NCBI RefSeq assembly: GCF_003627215.1
Contig: NZ_CP032677.1
Span: forward strand, 2,733,501 to 2,797,500
Direction: 5' to 3'
Length of the DNA stretch: 64,000 nt
Source: Pseudomonas sp. Leaf58
Lineage (GTDB): Bacteria; Pseudomonadota; Gammaproteobacteria; Pseudomonadales; Pseudomonadaceae
Shown: in pieces, positions 36,679 through 47,924 of the stretch
Layout of the letters: each line of letters opens with the position of its first letter
Position numbering within the stretch: the first letter of the stretch is position 1
Notes under the pieces: generated by a model
What the model was told of the DNA's origin: nothing
Databases searched by the model: none
Seen by the model: the letters and a program-made list of their open reading frames with translations, nothing else
Program-made: the position numbers and the translations under genes

Positions 36679-38490
36679 ATGCTGCTTTGTCTTGCCTTCG
36701 AAGCTCACGCCGCCCCCAGCCACGCCCTCACCGTCTACGGCGAAGCCCCGCGCTACCACGCCAGCTTCCAGCATTTCGACTACGTCAACCCCGACGCCCC
36801 CAAAGGCGGCATCCTGCGCCGCTCGGCCATCGAGATCGGCCAGTTCGACCATATCCTGCCGTACATCGACAAAGGCATCGGCGTCGGCGAGGTCGATGGC
36901 CTGCTTTACGCGCCGCTGGCCGTTCGCTCGTTCGACGAGCCCTATACCGTCTATGGCCTGATCGCCCGGCGCATGGAGCGCGGCCCGGATGATGCCTGGC
37001 TACGTTTCGAGATCGACCCGCGTGCCACCTTCGCTGATGGCAAGCCGGTACGCGCCGAGGACGTACGCTTTACCTTCGAGCTGCTGATGAGCAAGGGCAG
37101 CCTCAAGTACCGTACCCAGTTCGCCGACGTGACCGCTGTTACCGTGGAAAGCCCGCAGCGCGTGCGGTTCGACTTCAAACCCGACCACGGTCGCACCCTG
37201 GCGCTGGACCTCGCCAGCCTGCCGGTGCTACCCGAGCACGACTGGCAGCAGCGCGATTTCGCCAATGGCGCCGGCTTCGATAGACCGGTCGGCAGCGGGC
37301 CATACCGTATCGGGCGCATCGACAATGGCCGCAGCATCACCTTCGAGCGCGACCCAACTTGGTGGGCGCTAAACCTGCCGGTCAGCCGTGGCCGCTACAA
37401 TTTCGACACGCTGCGCATCGAGTACTTCGGCGACACCGAAGTGGCGCGCCAGGTGCTCAAAGGTGGTGGCTACGACTACAACCGCGAGTTCTCCGCCACC
37501 GCCTACACGCTGGGCTACAACGGCGCGCAACTGGACGACGGCCGCCTGCAGCGTGCCCACCTGGGCCCAGCCAAGCCGCAGGTCGCCCAGGGCTTCGTGT
37601 TCAACCTCGACCAGCCACCGTTCAAGGACCGCCGTGTGCGCCAGGCGCTAGGCTTGTTGTGGGACTTCGAGTGGAGCAACCGGCAGATGATGCGCAATAT
37701 GTACATCCGCCAGCAGAGCGTGTTCTCCAATACCCCACTGGCCGCCCGCCAACTGCCGGATGCCGGCGAGTTGAAGCTGCTGGAACCGCTGCGCGGCAAG
37801 GTGCCGGAGGAAGTCTTCACCCGCGTGTTCAGCGCGCCGGTCACGGATGGAACGGGGATCATCCGCAAGCAGCAGTTGCAGGCATTGGCGTTGCTCGAAC
37901 AAGCCGGTTGGCACCCCGAAGGCGACCGTTTGGTGGACAGCCAAGGCACGCCGCTGGCGTTCACCTTCCTCAACGGCCAGGCGGGCATGGAGCGCTTGCT
38001 GCTGCCATGGAAGCGCAACCTGGCCCAAATCGGCGTAACCCTGAACATCCGCAACGTCGACTCGGCCCAATACGTCAACCGCCTGATGGCCCGCGACTAC
38101 GACATGATCGTCACCGGCTACCCGGTCACCCTGTCGCCGGGGGCCGAGCTGTACAACTATTTCGGTTCGGCAGCCGCCCACGACCCCGGCTCGAGCAACC
38201 TGATGGTGCTGCAGGACCCGGCGGTGGACCGCTTGATCGATGGCCTGGTTCGCGCCGACACCCAGGCTGACATGCTGCACCACGCCCGCGCCCTGGACCG
38301 GGTGCTGCAATGGAACTACTACTGGATTCCCAACTATTACCCACCGGGCAGCTCCACCGCCTGGTGGAACCGCTTCGGCCTGCCCAAGGTCCAGGCGGCT
38401 TATGACGAGGGCCTGGACACCTGGTGGGAAGTCAGCCCCACAGCGCTGACCAATGCGCAAATGGCCGAACGCCTGAAGGCCTCGCCATGA
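36679..38490 (+). CDS. yejA: YejA-like extracellular solute-binding protein
   Basis: This 603-residue protein is an SBP_bac_5 periplasmic binding protein of the YejA (microcin C/oligopeptide importer) type. Typical segments are [11 protein letters not shown] near the mature start, [20 protein letters not shown] and [20 protein letters not shown]. The ATG at 36679 gives a short signal sequence that ends AFEAHA; a TTG at 36667 would add four residues. The open frame further upstream runs through the REP repeat and is not real. Overlapping permease genes follow. It should deliver peptides or peptide-nucleotides to the permease. Confidence 0.87.
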   Translation: MLLCLAFEAHAAPSHALTVYGEAPRYHASFQHFDYVNPDAPKGGILRRSAIEIGQFDHILPYIDKGIGVGEVDGLLYAPLAVRSFDEPYTVYGLIARRMERGPDDAWLRFEIDPRATFADGKPVRAEDVRFTFELLMSKGSLKYRTQFADVTAVTVESPQRVRFDFKPDHGRTLALDLASLPVLPEHDWQQRDFANGAGFDRPVGSGPYRIGRIDNGRSITFERDPTWWALNLPVSRGRYNFDTLRIEYFGDTEVARQVLKGGGYDYNREFSATAYTLGYNGAQLDDGRLQRAHLGPAKPQVAQGFVFNLDQPPFKDRRVRQALGLLWDFEWSNRQMMRNMYIRQQSVFSNTPLAARQLPDAGELKLLEPLRGKVPEEVFTRVFSAPVTDGTGIIRKQQLQALALLEQAGWHPEGDRLVDSQGTPLAFTFLNGQAGMERLLLPWKRNLAQIGVTLNIRNVDSAQYVNRLMARDYDMIVTGYPVTLSPGAELYNYFGSAAAHDPGSSNLMVLQDPAVDRLIDGLVRADTQADMLHHARALDRVLQWNYYWIPNYYPPGSSTAWWNRFGLPKVQAAYDEGLDTWWEVSPTALTNAQMAERLKASP

Positions 38491-39545
38491 CCGCCTATAT
38501 CCTGCGCCGCCTGCTGCTGATCATCCCGACCCTGCTGGCGATCCTGCTGGTCAACTTCGCCATCGTCCAGGCCGCACCGGGTGGCCCGGTGGAACAAGCC
38601 GTGGCGCGCTTGCAAGGTATTGGCGGCGGCGCCCCCGGTGCCCGGGCTGAAGTGGTGCACGGTGAATCCCGCGCCACGCGTGGCCTGGACCCAAAACTGA
38701 TCGCGGAGATCAAGCGCCAGTACGGCTTCGACAAATCCGCCCCCGAGCGGCTGTGGCTGATGCTGGGCCAGTACGCCCGGCTGGACTTCGGCAGCAGCTT
38801 CTTTCGCGGCGCCAAGGTCACCGACCTGATCCTCGACAAGTTACCGGTTACCCTGTCGCTGGGCTTCTGGGCCACACTGATCACCTACCTGGTGTCGATC
38901 CCGCTGGGCATCCGCAAGGCGGTGCGCCACGGCAGCCGCTTCGATGCCTGGAGCAGCGCGCTGATCGTGATCGGTTACGCTTTGCCCTCGTTCCTGTTCG
39001 CCCTGCTGCTGATCGTGCTGTTCGCCGGTGGTACCTCGCTTAACTGGTTCCCGGTACGCGGCCTGGTTTCGGATGACTTCGACCAGCTCAGCCTGCTGGG
39101 CAAGGTCGCCGACTACTTCTGGCACCTGGTGCTGCCGGTCGGCGCGCTGGTGATCGGCGGCTTCGCCACCCTCACCTTGCTGACCAAAAACGCCTTCCTT
39201 GACGAGATTTCTCGGCAATACGTGGTCACCGCCCGGGCCAAGGGCCTTAGCGAGCGCCGTGTGCTGTATGGCCATGTGCTGCGCAATGCCATGCTACTGG
39301 TGGTGGCCGGGCTGCCGCAGGCGCTGATCACAGTGTTTTTCGCCGGCTCGTTGCTGATCGAGGTGATTTTCTCGCTCGATGGCCTGGGCCGCATGAGCTA
39401 TGAAGCGGCCGTATCGCGGGACTACCCGGTGGTGTTCGGCACCCTGTTCATCTTCACCCTGGCGGGCTTGCTGATCCGCCTGATCGGTGACCTGTCATAC
39501 ACCTTGCTCGACCCGCGCATCGACTTTGCGACGAGGGCGCAGTGA
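38487..39545 (+). CDS. yejB: YejB-like ABC transporter permease
   Basis: This 352-residue permease starts at the ATGA overlap with the binding-protein gene. Six hydrophobic helices are visible. The N-terminal part [20 protein letters not shown] is typical of DppB/YejB proteins, with a long periplasmic loop before the TM core. The EAA loop is near [20 protein letters not shown]. It forms the inner-membrane channel with YejE. Its stop overlaps the next start. Confidence 0.9.
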   Translation: MTAYILRRLLLIIPTLLAILLVNFAIVQAAPGGPVEQAVARLQGIGGGAPGARAEVVHGESRATRGLDPKLIAEIKRQYGFDKSAPERLWLMLGQYARLDFGSSFFRGAKVTDLILDKLPVTLSLGFWATLITYLVSIPLGIRKAVRHGSRFDAWSSALIVIGYALPSFLFALLLIVLFAGGTSLNWFPVRGLVSDDFDQLSLLGKVADYFWHLVLPVGALVIGGFATLTLLTKNAFLDEISRQYVVTARAKGLSERRVLYGHVLRNAMLLVVAGLPQALITVFFAGSLLIEVIFSLDGLGRMSYEAAVSRDYPVVFGTLFIFTLAGLLIRLIGDLSYTLLDPRIDFATRAQ

Positions 39546-40561
39546 TGCTTTCGCCCATCGTCCGCCGTCGCCTGCATCGCTTTCGCCGCAACCGCCTCGG
39601 CTGGGTATCGCTGTGGCTGTTCGGCGGCCTTCTGTTGCTAAGCCTAGGTGCCGAGCTGGTGGCCAATGACAAACCGCTGCTGCTGGGCTACCAGGGCGAG
39701 CTGTACGTGCCGGCGCTCAAGCGCTACAGCGAGCAGCAGTTCGGCGGCCAGCTGCCATTTCAGCCTGACTACCGCAGCGCCTATGTGCGCCAACTGATCG
39801 AAGCCCAGGGCGGCTGGATGCTGTTTGCGCCCATCCCGTTCAGTGCCGACACACCCAACTACGACTTGCAAGTGCCCACCCCCAGCCCGCCAAGCGCGAG
39901 CAACTGGCTGGGCACCGACGACCAGGGCCGTGACGTACTGGCCCGGGTACTGTATGGCACGCGTGTCTCGTTGCTGTTCGCTTTTGCCCTGACCGTGGTC
40001 AGCGTGCTGATTGGGGTGGCGGCCGGCGCCCTGCAGGGCTACCACGGCGGCTGGGTCGACTTGCTCGGCCAGCGCTTGCTGGAGGTGTGGTCGGGGTTGC
40101 CGGTGCTGTACCTGCTGATCATCCTCAGCGGCTTCGTCGAGCCGGACTTCTGGTGGCTACTGGGAATCATGGCGCTGTTCTCCTGGCTGACCCTGGTCGA
40201 CGTGGTGCGCGCCGAGTTCCTCCGGGGGCGCAACCTGGAGTACGTGAAAGCCGCGCGAGCCCTGGGGTTGTCAGACACCCAGGTGATGCTGCGGCACATC
40301 TTGCCCAATGCCATGAATGCCACGCTGACCTTGGTGCCGTTCATGCTGACAGGGGCGATCACTACCCTGACGGCGCTGGATTTTCTTGGTTTTGGCATGC
40401 CGGCTGGCAGTGCCTCGCTGGGTGAATTGGTGACCCAGGGCAAGCAGCACCTGGAGGCGCCGTGGCTAGGCTTTACCGCGTTCTTTGCGTTGGCGGTGAT
40501 CTTGTCGCTGCTGGTGTTTATCGGCGATGCCTTGCGTGAGGCGTTCGACCCCAGGGGATAG
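39542..40561 (+). CDS. yejE: YejE-like ABC transporter permease
   Basis: This 339-residue permease overlaps the end of yejB (ATG at 39542). N-terminal [19 protein letters not shown] is typical of DppC/YejE, followed by a periplasmic insert (to about residue 110), [16 protein letters not shown], and the EAA loop [21 protein letters not shown]. coli has a fourth gene, yejF, for the double ATPase; here a perfect palindrome and then an unrelated regulator follow, so no ATPase is encoded at this locus. Confidence 0.9.
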   Translation: MMLSPIVRRRLHRFRRNRLGWVSLWLFGGLLLLSLGAELVANDKPLLLGYQGELYVPALKRYSEQQFGGQLPFQPDYRSAYVRQLIEAQGGWMLFAPIPFSADTPNYDLQVPTPSPPSASNWLGTDDQGRDVLARVLYGTRVSLLFAFALTVVSVLIGVAAGALQGYHGGWVDLLGQRLLEVWSGLPVLYLLIILSGFVEPDFWWLLGIMALFSWLTLVDVVRAEFLRGRNLEYVKAARALGLSDTQVMLRHILPNAMNATLTLVPFMLTGAITTLTALDFLGFGMPAGSASLGELVTQGKQHLEAPWLGFTAFFALAVILSLLVFIGDALREAFDPRG

Positions 40562-40566
40562 GTTTT

Positions 40567-40612
40567 CAGGCCCGGCCTTTTCGCGGGCTTGCCCGCGAAA
40601 AGGCCGGGCCTG
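40567..40612. terminator. Perfect palindrome after yejE
   Basis: Arms 40567-40588 and 40591-40612 pair at all 22 positions around a 2-base centre. It ends the yej operon 6 bases after the stop codon. It has REP-like GCGGGC/GCCCGC parts and no U-tract. Confidence 0.75.
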
Positions 40613-40637
40613 CTTATAGGATTCAGGATGTTTACCC

Positions 40638-42032
<1,395 letters not shown>

Positions 42033-42075
42033 GACTGATGTTTCTGATCTGAGATCGCTGCCAGGGCTTGTTCCT

Positions 42076-42119
42076 GTAGGAGCGGCCTGGGTGTCGCGAT
42101 AGGCCACAAAGCGGCCCAG
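42076..42119. repeat. Single degenerate REP-like element
   Basis: CCTGTAGGAGCGGCC followed by GGGTGTCGCGATAGGCC and a partial complement resembles a lone, decayed REP. It lies between the two candidate enhancer sites. Confidence 0.5.
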
Positions 42120-42122
42120 CAA

Positions 42123-42136
42123 TCTCAAGATAGAGA
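42123..42136. promoter_or_regulatory. Candidate enhancer site 2 (TCTC-N6-GAGA)
   Basis: TCTC-AAGATA-GAGA is the second perfect copy of the dyad, 102 bases after the first and about 52 bases upstream of the -24 element. Spacing and repetition fit upstream activating sequences for a sigma54 activator. Confidence 0.5.
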
Positions 42137-42187
42137 CAAAAATTCAAAAAATAACAAAATATCTATGTAAATCAATACCTTAAAAAC

Positions 42188-42203
42188 TGGCACGATTCCC
42201 GCT
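42188..42203 (+). promoter_or_regulatory. Sigma54 (-24/-12) promoter
   Basis: TGGCACG-ATTC-CCGCT has the essential GG-N10-GC spacing and a perfect -24 half. It lies 50 bases before the permease start, directly after a gene for a sigma54 activator. The -12 half has C instead of T at the first positions. Confidence 0.75.
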
Positions 42204-42252
42204 ATCTCCTGCTCACCGATAAAAACAAGACTCACCCAGGAGACCCACCCCG

Positions 42253-43644
42253 ATGACCGTGCTCATCGCCCTCGCCGCGCTCGCCCTGCTGATGCTCGCG
42301 GCCTACCGCGGTTACAGCGTAATCCTCTTCGCCCCCATCGCCGCCCTCGGCGCGGTACTGTTCACCGACCCGTCCGCCGTGGCCCCCGCATTCACTGGGG
42401 TGTTCATGGAGAAAATGGTCGGCTTCATCAAACTCTACTTCCCGGTGTTCCTGCTGGGCGCAGTGTTTGGCAAGCTGATCGAGCTGTCCGGCTTTTCCCG
42501 TTCGATCGTCGCCGCCGCCATTGGTGTGCTCGGCACTCGCCAAGCAATGCTGGTGATCGTGCTGGTTTGCGCCCTGCTCACCTACGGCGGCGTTTCGCTG
42601 TTCGTGGTGGTGTTCGCGGTGTACCCGTTCGCCGCCGAGATGTTCCGCCAAAGCAATATCCCCAAGCGCCTGATCCCGGCCACCATCGCCCTGGGCGCGT
42701 TTTCGTTCACCATGGACGCCCTGCCCGGCACCCCGCAAATCCAGAACATCATCCCCAGCACTTTCTTCAACACCACCGCCTGGGCCGCGCCTTGGCTGGG
42801 CCTGATCGGCACGCTGTTCGTGTTTTGCGTAGGCATGGCGTACCTGCAACGCCAGCGCAACAAGGCCCAACGTGCCGCTGAAGGCTATGGCAGCAACTTG
42901 CGCAACGAACCCGAAACCGCCGCCGACCTGGCCTTGCCCAACCCGTGGCTGGCCTTGTCACCCCTGCTGCTGGTGGGGGTGATGAACCTGCTGTTCACCC
43001 ACTGGATCCCGCAGTGGTACGGCCCCAGCCACAGCCTACAATTGCCCGGCATGAGCGCGCCGGTGCAAAGCGACGTGGCCAAGCTCACCGCCATCTGGGC
43101 GGTGCAGGCGGCGTTGCTGGTGGGCATCCTGATGGTGCTGGTGTGCGCCTTCGGTGCCATTCGCACACGCCTGGCCGAAGGGACCAAAAGCGCGGTGGGC
43201 GGCGCCCTGCTGGCGGCCATGAATACCGCCTCGGAATACGGCTTTGGTGCGGTAATCGCCTCGCTGCCGGGTTTCCTGGTACTGGCCGATGCCCTGCGCG
43301 GCATCCCTAACCCGCTGGTCAACGAAGCCATCACCGTTACCCTGCTGGCGGGCATCACCGGCTCGGCCTCGGGCGGCATGAGCATCGCCCTGGCGGCCAT
43401 GGGCGACAGCTTCATCGCCGCCGCCAACGCTGCCAACATCCCGCTCGAGGTGCTGCACCGGGTGGCCGCCATGGCCAGCGGCGGCATGGACACCCTGCCG
43501 CACAACGGCGCGGTGATCACCTTGCTGGCGGTGACCGGGCTGACCCACCGTGAGGCCTACAAGGACATTTTCGGTATTACCCTGATCAAGACCCTGGCGG
43601 TGTTCGTGGTCATCACCACGTTCTACGCCACTGGCATCGTCTAA
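42253..43644 (+). CDS. GntP family permease, probable hydroxybutyrate carrier
   Basis: This 463-residue inner-membrane protein has about twelve hydrophobic segments and GntP-type motifs such as PVFLLGAVFGKLIELSGFSRS, GGVSLFVVVFAVYPFA and the ending region GGMDTLPHNGAVITLLAV. Family members carry gluconate and other hydroxyacids. Here the gene lies ten bases before 3-hydroxybutyrate dehydrogenase and behind a sigma54 promoter, so uptake of 3-hydroxybutyrate is the likely role, as for P. aeruginosa PA2004. It may start at the ATG at 42253 or at a nearby codon. Confidence 0.87.
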   Translation: MTVLIALAALALLMLAAYRGYSVILFAPIAALGAVLFTDPSAVAPAFTGVFMEKMVGFIKLYFPVFLLGAVFGKLIELSGFSRSIVAAAIGVLGTRQAMLVIVLVCALLTYGGVSLFVVVFAVYPFAAEMFRQSNIPKRLIPATIALGAFSFTMDALPGTPQIQNIIPSTFFNTTAWAAPWLGLIGTLFVFCVGMAYLQRQRNKAQRAAEGYGSNLRNEPETAADLALPNPWLALSPLLLVGVMNLLFTHWIPQWYGPSHSLQLPGMSAPVQSDVAKLTAIWAVQAALLVGILMVLVCAFGAIRTRLAEGTKSAVGGALLAAMNTASEYGFGAVIASLPGFLVLADALRGIPNPLVNEAITVTLLAGITGSASGGMSIALAAMGDSFIAAANAANIPLEVLHRVAAMASGGMDTLPHNGAVITLLAVTGLTHREAYKDIFGITLIKTLAVFVVITTFYATGIV

Positions 43645-43654
43645 GGAGCTTTGC

Positions 43655-44425
43655 ATGACCCTCAAAGGCAAAACTGCACTCATCACCGGTTCCACCAGCG
43701 GCATCGGCCTGGGCATTGCCCAGGTGCTGGCCCGCGCAGGTGCCAACATTGTGCTCAATGGCTTTGGCGACCCGGCCCCCGCTATCGCGGCGATCGCCCG
43801 CCACGGGGTGAAGGTGATCCATCACCCAGCCGACCTGGCCGACGTGGCCCAGATCGAAGCGCTGTTCGCCCTGGCCGAGCGCGAATTCGGCGGGGTCGAC
43901 ATCCTGCTCAACAATGCCGGTATCCAGCATGTGGCGCCGGTTGAGCAGTTCCCGCTGGAAAGCTGGGACAAGATCATTGCCCTGAACCTGTCGGCGGTGT
44001 TCCATGGCACACGCCTGGCCCTGCCCGGCATGCGCACGCGCAACTGGGGGCGCATCATCAACATCGCCTCGGTGCATGGCCTGGTCGGCTCGACCGGCAA
44101 GGCGGCCTATGTGGCGGCCAAGCACGGCGTGGTCGGGCTGACCAAGGTGGTGGGCCTGGAAACCGCCACCAGCAACGTCACTTGCAATGCCATTTGCCCG
44201 GGGTGGGTGCTGACTCCGCTGGTGCAGAAGCAGATCGACGATCGTGCAGCCAACGGCAGTGATCCGCTGCAAGCGCAACACGATCTGCTGGCAGAAAAGC
44301 AACCGTCGCTTGCCTTCGTCACCCCCGAACATTTGGGTGAGCTGGTACTATTCCTGTGCAGCGAGGCCGGTAGCCAGGTTCGCGGTGCCGCCTGGAACGT
44401 CGATGGTGGCTGGTTGGCCCAATAA
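43655..44425 (+). CDS. bdhA: 3-hydroxybutyrate dehydrogenase
   Basis: This 256-residue SDR enzyme oxidises (R)-3-hydroxybutyrate to acetoacetate with NAD. TGSTSGIGLGIA near 11-22 is the cofactor motif, LNNAGIQHVAPVE follows, and the active site shows Ser in IASVHGLVGS and YVAAKHG with Tyr and Lys. The region GWVLTPLVQKQID and EKQPSLAFVTPEHLG are characteristic of BdhA. AAGGAG lies before the ATG and overlaps the permease stop region. The product feeds the CoA-transferase encoded at 16.1-17.5 kb. Confidence 0.93.
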   Translation: MTLKGKTALITGSTSGIGLGIAQVLARAGANIVLNGFGDPAPAIAAIARHGVKVIHHPADLADVAQIEALFALAEREFGGVDILLNNAGIQHVAPVEQFPLESWDKIIALNLSAVFHGTRLALPGMRTRNWGRIINIASVHGLVGSTGKAAYVAAKHGVVGLTKVVGLETATSNVTCNAICPGWVLTPLVQKQIDDRAANGSDPLQAQHDLLAEKQPSLAFVTPEHLGELVLFLCSEAGSQVRGAAWNVDGGWLAQ

Positions 44426-44480
44426 CGGCTAGCTTGGGCCTGGCGGCGGTCTTGCATTCGTTTATCTGCAAGGAGGCCCT

Positions 44481-44960
44481 ATGCGCCCAACCCCAATCAC
44501 CGCGATTCTGGCCCTGACCCTGGCGGCTGCCGCGCAAGCGTCAGCTGCCAGCCTGAAAGACATCGCGCCCTACCCTGAGGCGGAAAAAGGCTTCAGCCGA
44601 CAGGTCATCCACCTGCCGGCCCAGGCCGATGAATCGGCCTATCAACTGGAAATCCTCGCCGGCAAGACCCTGCTGGTAGACTGCAACCGCCAGCGCCTGG
44701 GCGGCAGCCTGGAGCAACGGACCCTGCAAGGCTGGGGCTACAGCTACTACCGCCTGGACAAGGTCAACGGCCCGGCCAGCACGCTGATGGCCTGCCCCGA
44801 TGGCAAGAAGACCGAGGCCTTCGTGCCGGTGGTCGGTGAAGGCTTCATGCTGCGCTACAACAGCAAGCTGCCGGTGGTGGTGTATGTACCCGAGGATGTC
44901 GAAGTGCGCTATCGCGTCTGGTCCGCGTCGCAGGACGTGCAAAAAGCTAAAGTAGAGTAA
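44481..44960 (+). CDS. eco: Ecotin, periplasmic serine protease inhibitor
   Basis: This 159-residue protein has a signal peptide of about 22 residues and a mature ecotin: [39 protein letters not shown] and [19 protein letters not shown]. The reactive loop [11 protein letters not shown] keeps Met (residue 103) at the place of the E. coli P1 Met, and Cys68 and Cys105 match its disulfide. The dimer blocks trypsin-, chymotrypsin- and elastase-like proteases in the periplasm. AAGGAGG precedes the ATG. It is downstream of bdhA but separated by 55 bases and has no functional link to it. Confidence 0.95.
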   Translation: MRPTPITAILALTLAAAAQASAASLKDIAPYPEAEKGFSRQVIHLPAQADESAYQLEILAGKTLLVDCNRQRLGGSLEQRTLQGWGYSYYRLDKVNGPASTLMACPDGKKTEAFVPVVGEGFMLRYNSKLPVVVYVPEDVEVRYRVWSASQDVQKAKVE

Positions 44961-45087
44961 ACAGCCCTCACCTGTGGGGTGGCCTCGTGTCGCGGCCTTT
45001 CGCGACGCAAGGCCGCGCCCGCAATCGCCTCATCCCGGCTCAATCAGGCATAATGCGTCCTTTTTGCCCCTGAAGCACAGGTACCCC

Positions 45088-45363
45088 ATGAAAGCCCAAG
45101 CTCGCCACATCCTGGTCAAGACCGCTGACGAAGCCGAAAAGCTCAAGCAGCGCATCACCAACGGCGAAGCTTTCGATGTGCTCGCGAAAAAGTTCTCCAC
45201 CTGCCCTTCGGGCAAGCGTGGTGGCGACCTGGGCGAGGTCCGCCCAGGCCAAATGGTCGGCGCCATCGACCAGGTCATTTTCAAAAAGCCTCTGCGCGTG
45301 GTGCACGGGCCAATCAAGAGCAAGTTTGGCTATCACCTGGTGCAAACCTTCTATCGCGACTAA
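45088..45363 (+). CDS. Parvulin-type peptidyl-prolyl isomerase, second copy
   Basis: This 91-residue single-domain parvulin has QARHILVKTADEAEKLKQRI at the start, FDVLAKKFSTCPSGKRGGDL, then VRPGQMVGAIDQVIF and FGYHLVQTFYRD at the end. It resembles the PpiC at 36271 in length and motifs but differs in many residues, so the two are paralogues. It is cytoplasmic, with no signal peptide. A degenerate REP-like hairpin lies at 44990-45025 between it and ecotin. Confidence 0.9.
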   Translation: MKAQARHILVKTADEAEKLKQRITNGEAFDVLAKKFSTCPSGKRGGDLGEVRPGQMVGAIDQVIFKKPLRVVHGPIKSKFGYHLVQTFYRD

Positions 45364-45497
45364 TAGCCAAGGGCCACCTAGCATTTTTGCCAGTTGTCCC
45401 GCCCTCACGCATTACATACAACTCAGGCAGGGCCGAAGCGGCCTGCACCAGCGTCGCTTCAGGTAGTGGACCCGTTAAACAACACGGACACCTGCCT

Positions 45498-47924
45498 ATG
45501 CGCTGCCCTCGCCTGCTGTTGCCGGTTGCACTCCCCCTGCTCACACTGCCGTTGCTGGCTCATTCGCAATCCTTAACGGTTTCACCGCCTGACAACCTGG
45601 GCGCCGTCGTCCAAACCGACGCTGACGACGAGTTCACCATCAGTGGCGGGACGGTTCAGTCATTGCAGCAAGGCAATGGCAGAGACAGGTACACCATGAG
45701 TGGCGGTACGCTAGAAACGTTGAATCAAGGCGGTGACATGGACGTGTTCGTCATGACCGGCGGGACCATCACCGGAGCGTTTGAAGATGGTGACACCGCC
45801 TGGTTCAAAGGCGGCAGCATTGGCCGAGTAGACCTGAAGCTGGCTGATAATTACTTTGAGATGTCCGAGCAGCTCGGCGTCAGTGCTGTGGTCATTGGCA
45901 ACGTGGTCAGTGGTTTTGGCAACGACATTTTCTTCATCCTGGGTGGCACCATTGGCGGCAACCTCAGCACCAGCGGCGGCATGGACATCATCTGGATCAA
46001 CGACGGCACGTTGATAGGCAGCGTCCTGGCCAGCGCGGGTAAGGATGTTTTCAAATGGTCGGGCGGTAGCATCGGAGGCCGGGTTGACCTAGGCAATGAC
46101 AATGACACCGCCACCGTCAGCACGCTCGACCTCAGCCAATCGACAGTGCCCATGGACGGCGGTACCGGCACCGACACGCTTACGTTCGAGCAGGCCCGAG
46201 TCGGCCAAGGCGCCTTGTACCTCAACTGGGAGTCCATCAACCTGGCTCAAGGCAGCGCGTTCACCCTCAACGACACCTTGACCTTGGGTGACCTCGGCGC
46301 CGACCAGTCGCGGCCCATCGCCGCCACGGGTACCGGTAGCCTGCAGATCGATGCGTCCAGCACATTGATCAGCCGCCAGGGCAGCATTATCAGCATCCAG
46401 CGTGGCAACAAGGTGTCGGTTAGAAACGCCGGCACCATCGACCTGAGCCGTGGCAACGATGCAAAGGGCCGCCTGAGCATCCAGGGTGATTACACGGGCG
46501 ACAACGGCACGCTACGTCTGAACAGCGTGCTCGCCGGGGATAACGCCGCCTCTGACCGCCTGGTGGTCAGCCAAGGCACCATCAGCGGCGCCACCCTGTT
46601 GCACATCAACAACCTCGGTGGCGCGGGTGCAGCCACGGCACAGAACGGTATCCAGGTCGTTGAGGCCCGTGACGGCGCCATCAGCACCGCTACCGCCTTT
46701 GTGCAGACCCAGACCCTATCGGTGGGCGCCTATGACTACCGGTTGTTCAAAGGTGGGGTAACGGCTGGCAGCGAAAACAGCTGGTACCTGCGTTCGACCC
46801 TGGTCGCGGCCCCCGCTCCGGCCACTGTTCCACTACCCGGAACGCCGACACAACCCACGCAACCCGGCGAGCCCCCCGTGATCGCCCCGGCAGCAACCCC
46901 TCCGGTAGCGGCGCCTGCCCCCGGCCAGGTCGACCTGCCCGCACCGGTCCAGGGCGAAAGCCTGCCACTGTATCGCCCGGAAGTTCCGGTCTATGCCGCT
47001 GCCCCCCGGGGCGCGGCGATCATTGCCCGCCAGGCCTTGGGCACATTCCACCAGCGCCAAGGCGACCAACAGTTGCTGCAAGGTGAAGGCGCCCTGCCCG
47101 CCAGCTGGGGCCAGGCGTACGGCGGTGCGCTGCGCCAGCAATGGAGCGGCACGGTCAGCCCGAGCTTGGACGGCGACTTGTACGGCTTCAAGGTGGGCCA
47201 GGACCTTTACGCCAAGGTTGCCGACAGCGGTTACCGTCAGCATGTCGGTGTCTATGTCAGCCACAGCCGCCTGGACGCCGACGTCAAAGGCTTCGCCCTG
47301 GCCATGGAGGATCGCAGCGTCGGTGACTTGCGGCTCGATGGCGACAGCGCCGGCGCCTACTGGACACTGGTCGGGCCACAGGGTGCGTACCTCGATGCGG
47401 TGCTGCAGTACACCGACCTTGATGGCCGGGCGCGCTCGAGCCGGGGTGACAAACTGGATCTCGACGGCTACGCCTGGGCTGCTTCGCTGGAGTCTGGCAA
47501 CCCCATCGCGCTGTCCGAACGCTGGAGCCTGGAGCCGCAAGCCCAGCTGATCGCGCAACAGGTCTCGCTCGACACCGCCAGCGACAGCGTCTCGCGTATC
47601 AGCCACGATGCGCAGGTAGAGCTGACCGGCCGCCTGGGGGTGCGACTTGAGGGTACTTTCAGCGGGACCAGCGGGCGCCTGTTGCAGCCCTACGCGCAGA
47701 TCAACCTGTGGCACGGCGACGGTGGCCGCGACACCTTGACCTTCGATGACGTCGACAAGATCAACACCGACTACCGCTACACCTCAGTACAGTTTGAGGG
47801 CGGCGTGGTGGCGCAGGTCAACGAAGCGCTGAGCCTGCATGGCGGCGTGCAGTACACCACCAACCTGGACAGCCGCCAGCAGGAAGCCAGCGGCGGTGTC
47901 ATTGGCTTGCATTTGCAGTTTTAG
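45498..47924 (+). CDS. Autotransporter (type V secretion), beta-helix passenger
   Basis: The 808-residue protein has a signal peptide of about 24 residues that ends AHSQS. The passenger carries about seven degenerate repeats of 20-24 residues between 47 and 205, each with a GGTI/GGTL/GGSI turn and a D-F/D-I strand, which suggests a parallel beta-helix. A Pro/Ala-rich linker near 435-485 is followed by an autotransporter barrel of about 290 residues that ends HLQF. The start at 45498 follows the signal peptide; the upstream frame is not protein-like. The function may be adhesion or surface enzymology; no protease triad is evident. Confidence 0.87.
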   Translation: MRCPRLLLPVALPLLTLPLLAHSQSLTVSPPDNLGAVVQTDADDEFTISGGTVQSLQQGNGRDRYTMSGGTLETLNQGGDMDVFVMTGGTITGAFEDGDTAWFKGGSIGRVDLKLADNYFEMSEQLGVSAVVIGNVVSGFGNDIFFILGGTIGGNLSTSGGMDIIWINDGTLIGSVLASAGKDVFKWSGGSIGGRVDLGNDNDTATVSTLDLSQSTVPMDGGTGTDTLTFEQARVGQGALYLNWESINLAQGSAFTLNDTLTLGDLGADQSRPIAATGTGSLQIDASSTLISRQGSIISIQRGNKVSVRNAGTIDLSRGNDAKGRLSIQGDYTGDNGTLRLNSVLAGDNAASDRLVVSQGTISGATLLHINNLGGAGAATAQNGIQVVEARDGAISTATAFVQTQTLSVGAYDYRLFKGGVTAGSENSWYLRSTLVAAPAPATVPLPGTPTQPTQPGEPPVIAPAATPPVAAPAPGQVDLPAPVQGESLPLYRPEVPVYAAAPRGAAIIARQALGTFHQRQGDQQLLQGEGALPASWGQAYGGALRQQWSGTVSPSLDGDLYGFKVGQDLYAKVADSGYRQHVGVYVSHSRLDADVKGFALAMEDRSVGDLRLDGDSAGAYWTLVGPQGAYLDAVLQYTDLDGRARSSRGDKLDLDGYAWAASLESGNPIALSERWSLEPQAQLIAQQVSLDTASDSVSRISHDAQVELTGRLGVRLEGTFSGTSGRLLQPYAQINLWHGDGGRDTLTFDDVDKINTDYRYTSVQFEGGVVAQVNEALSLHGGVQYTTNLDSRQQEASGGVIGLHLQF

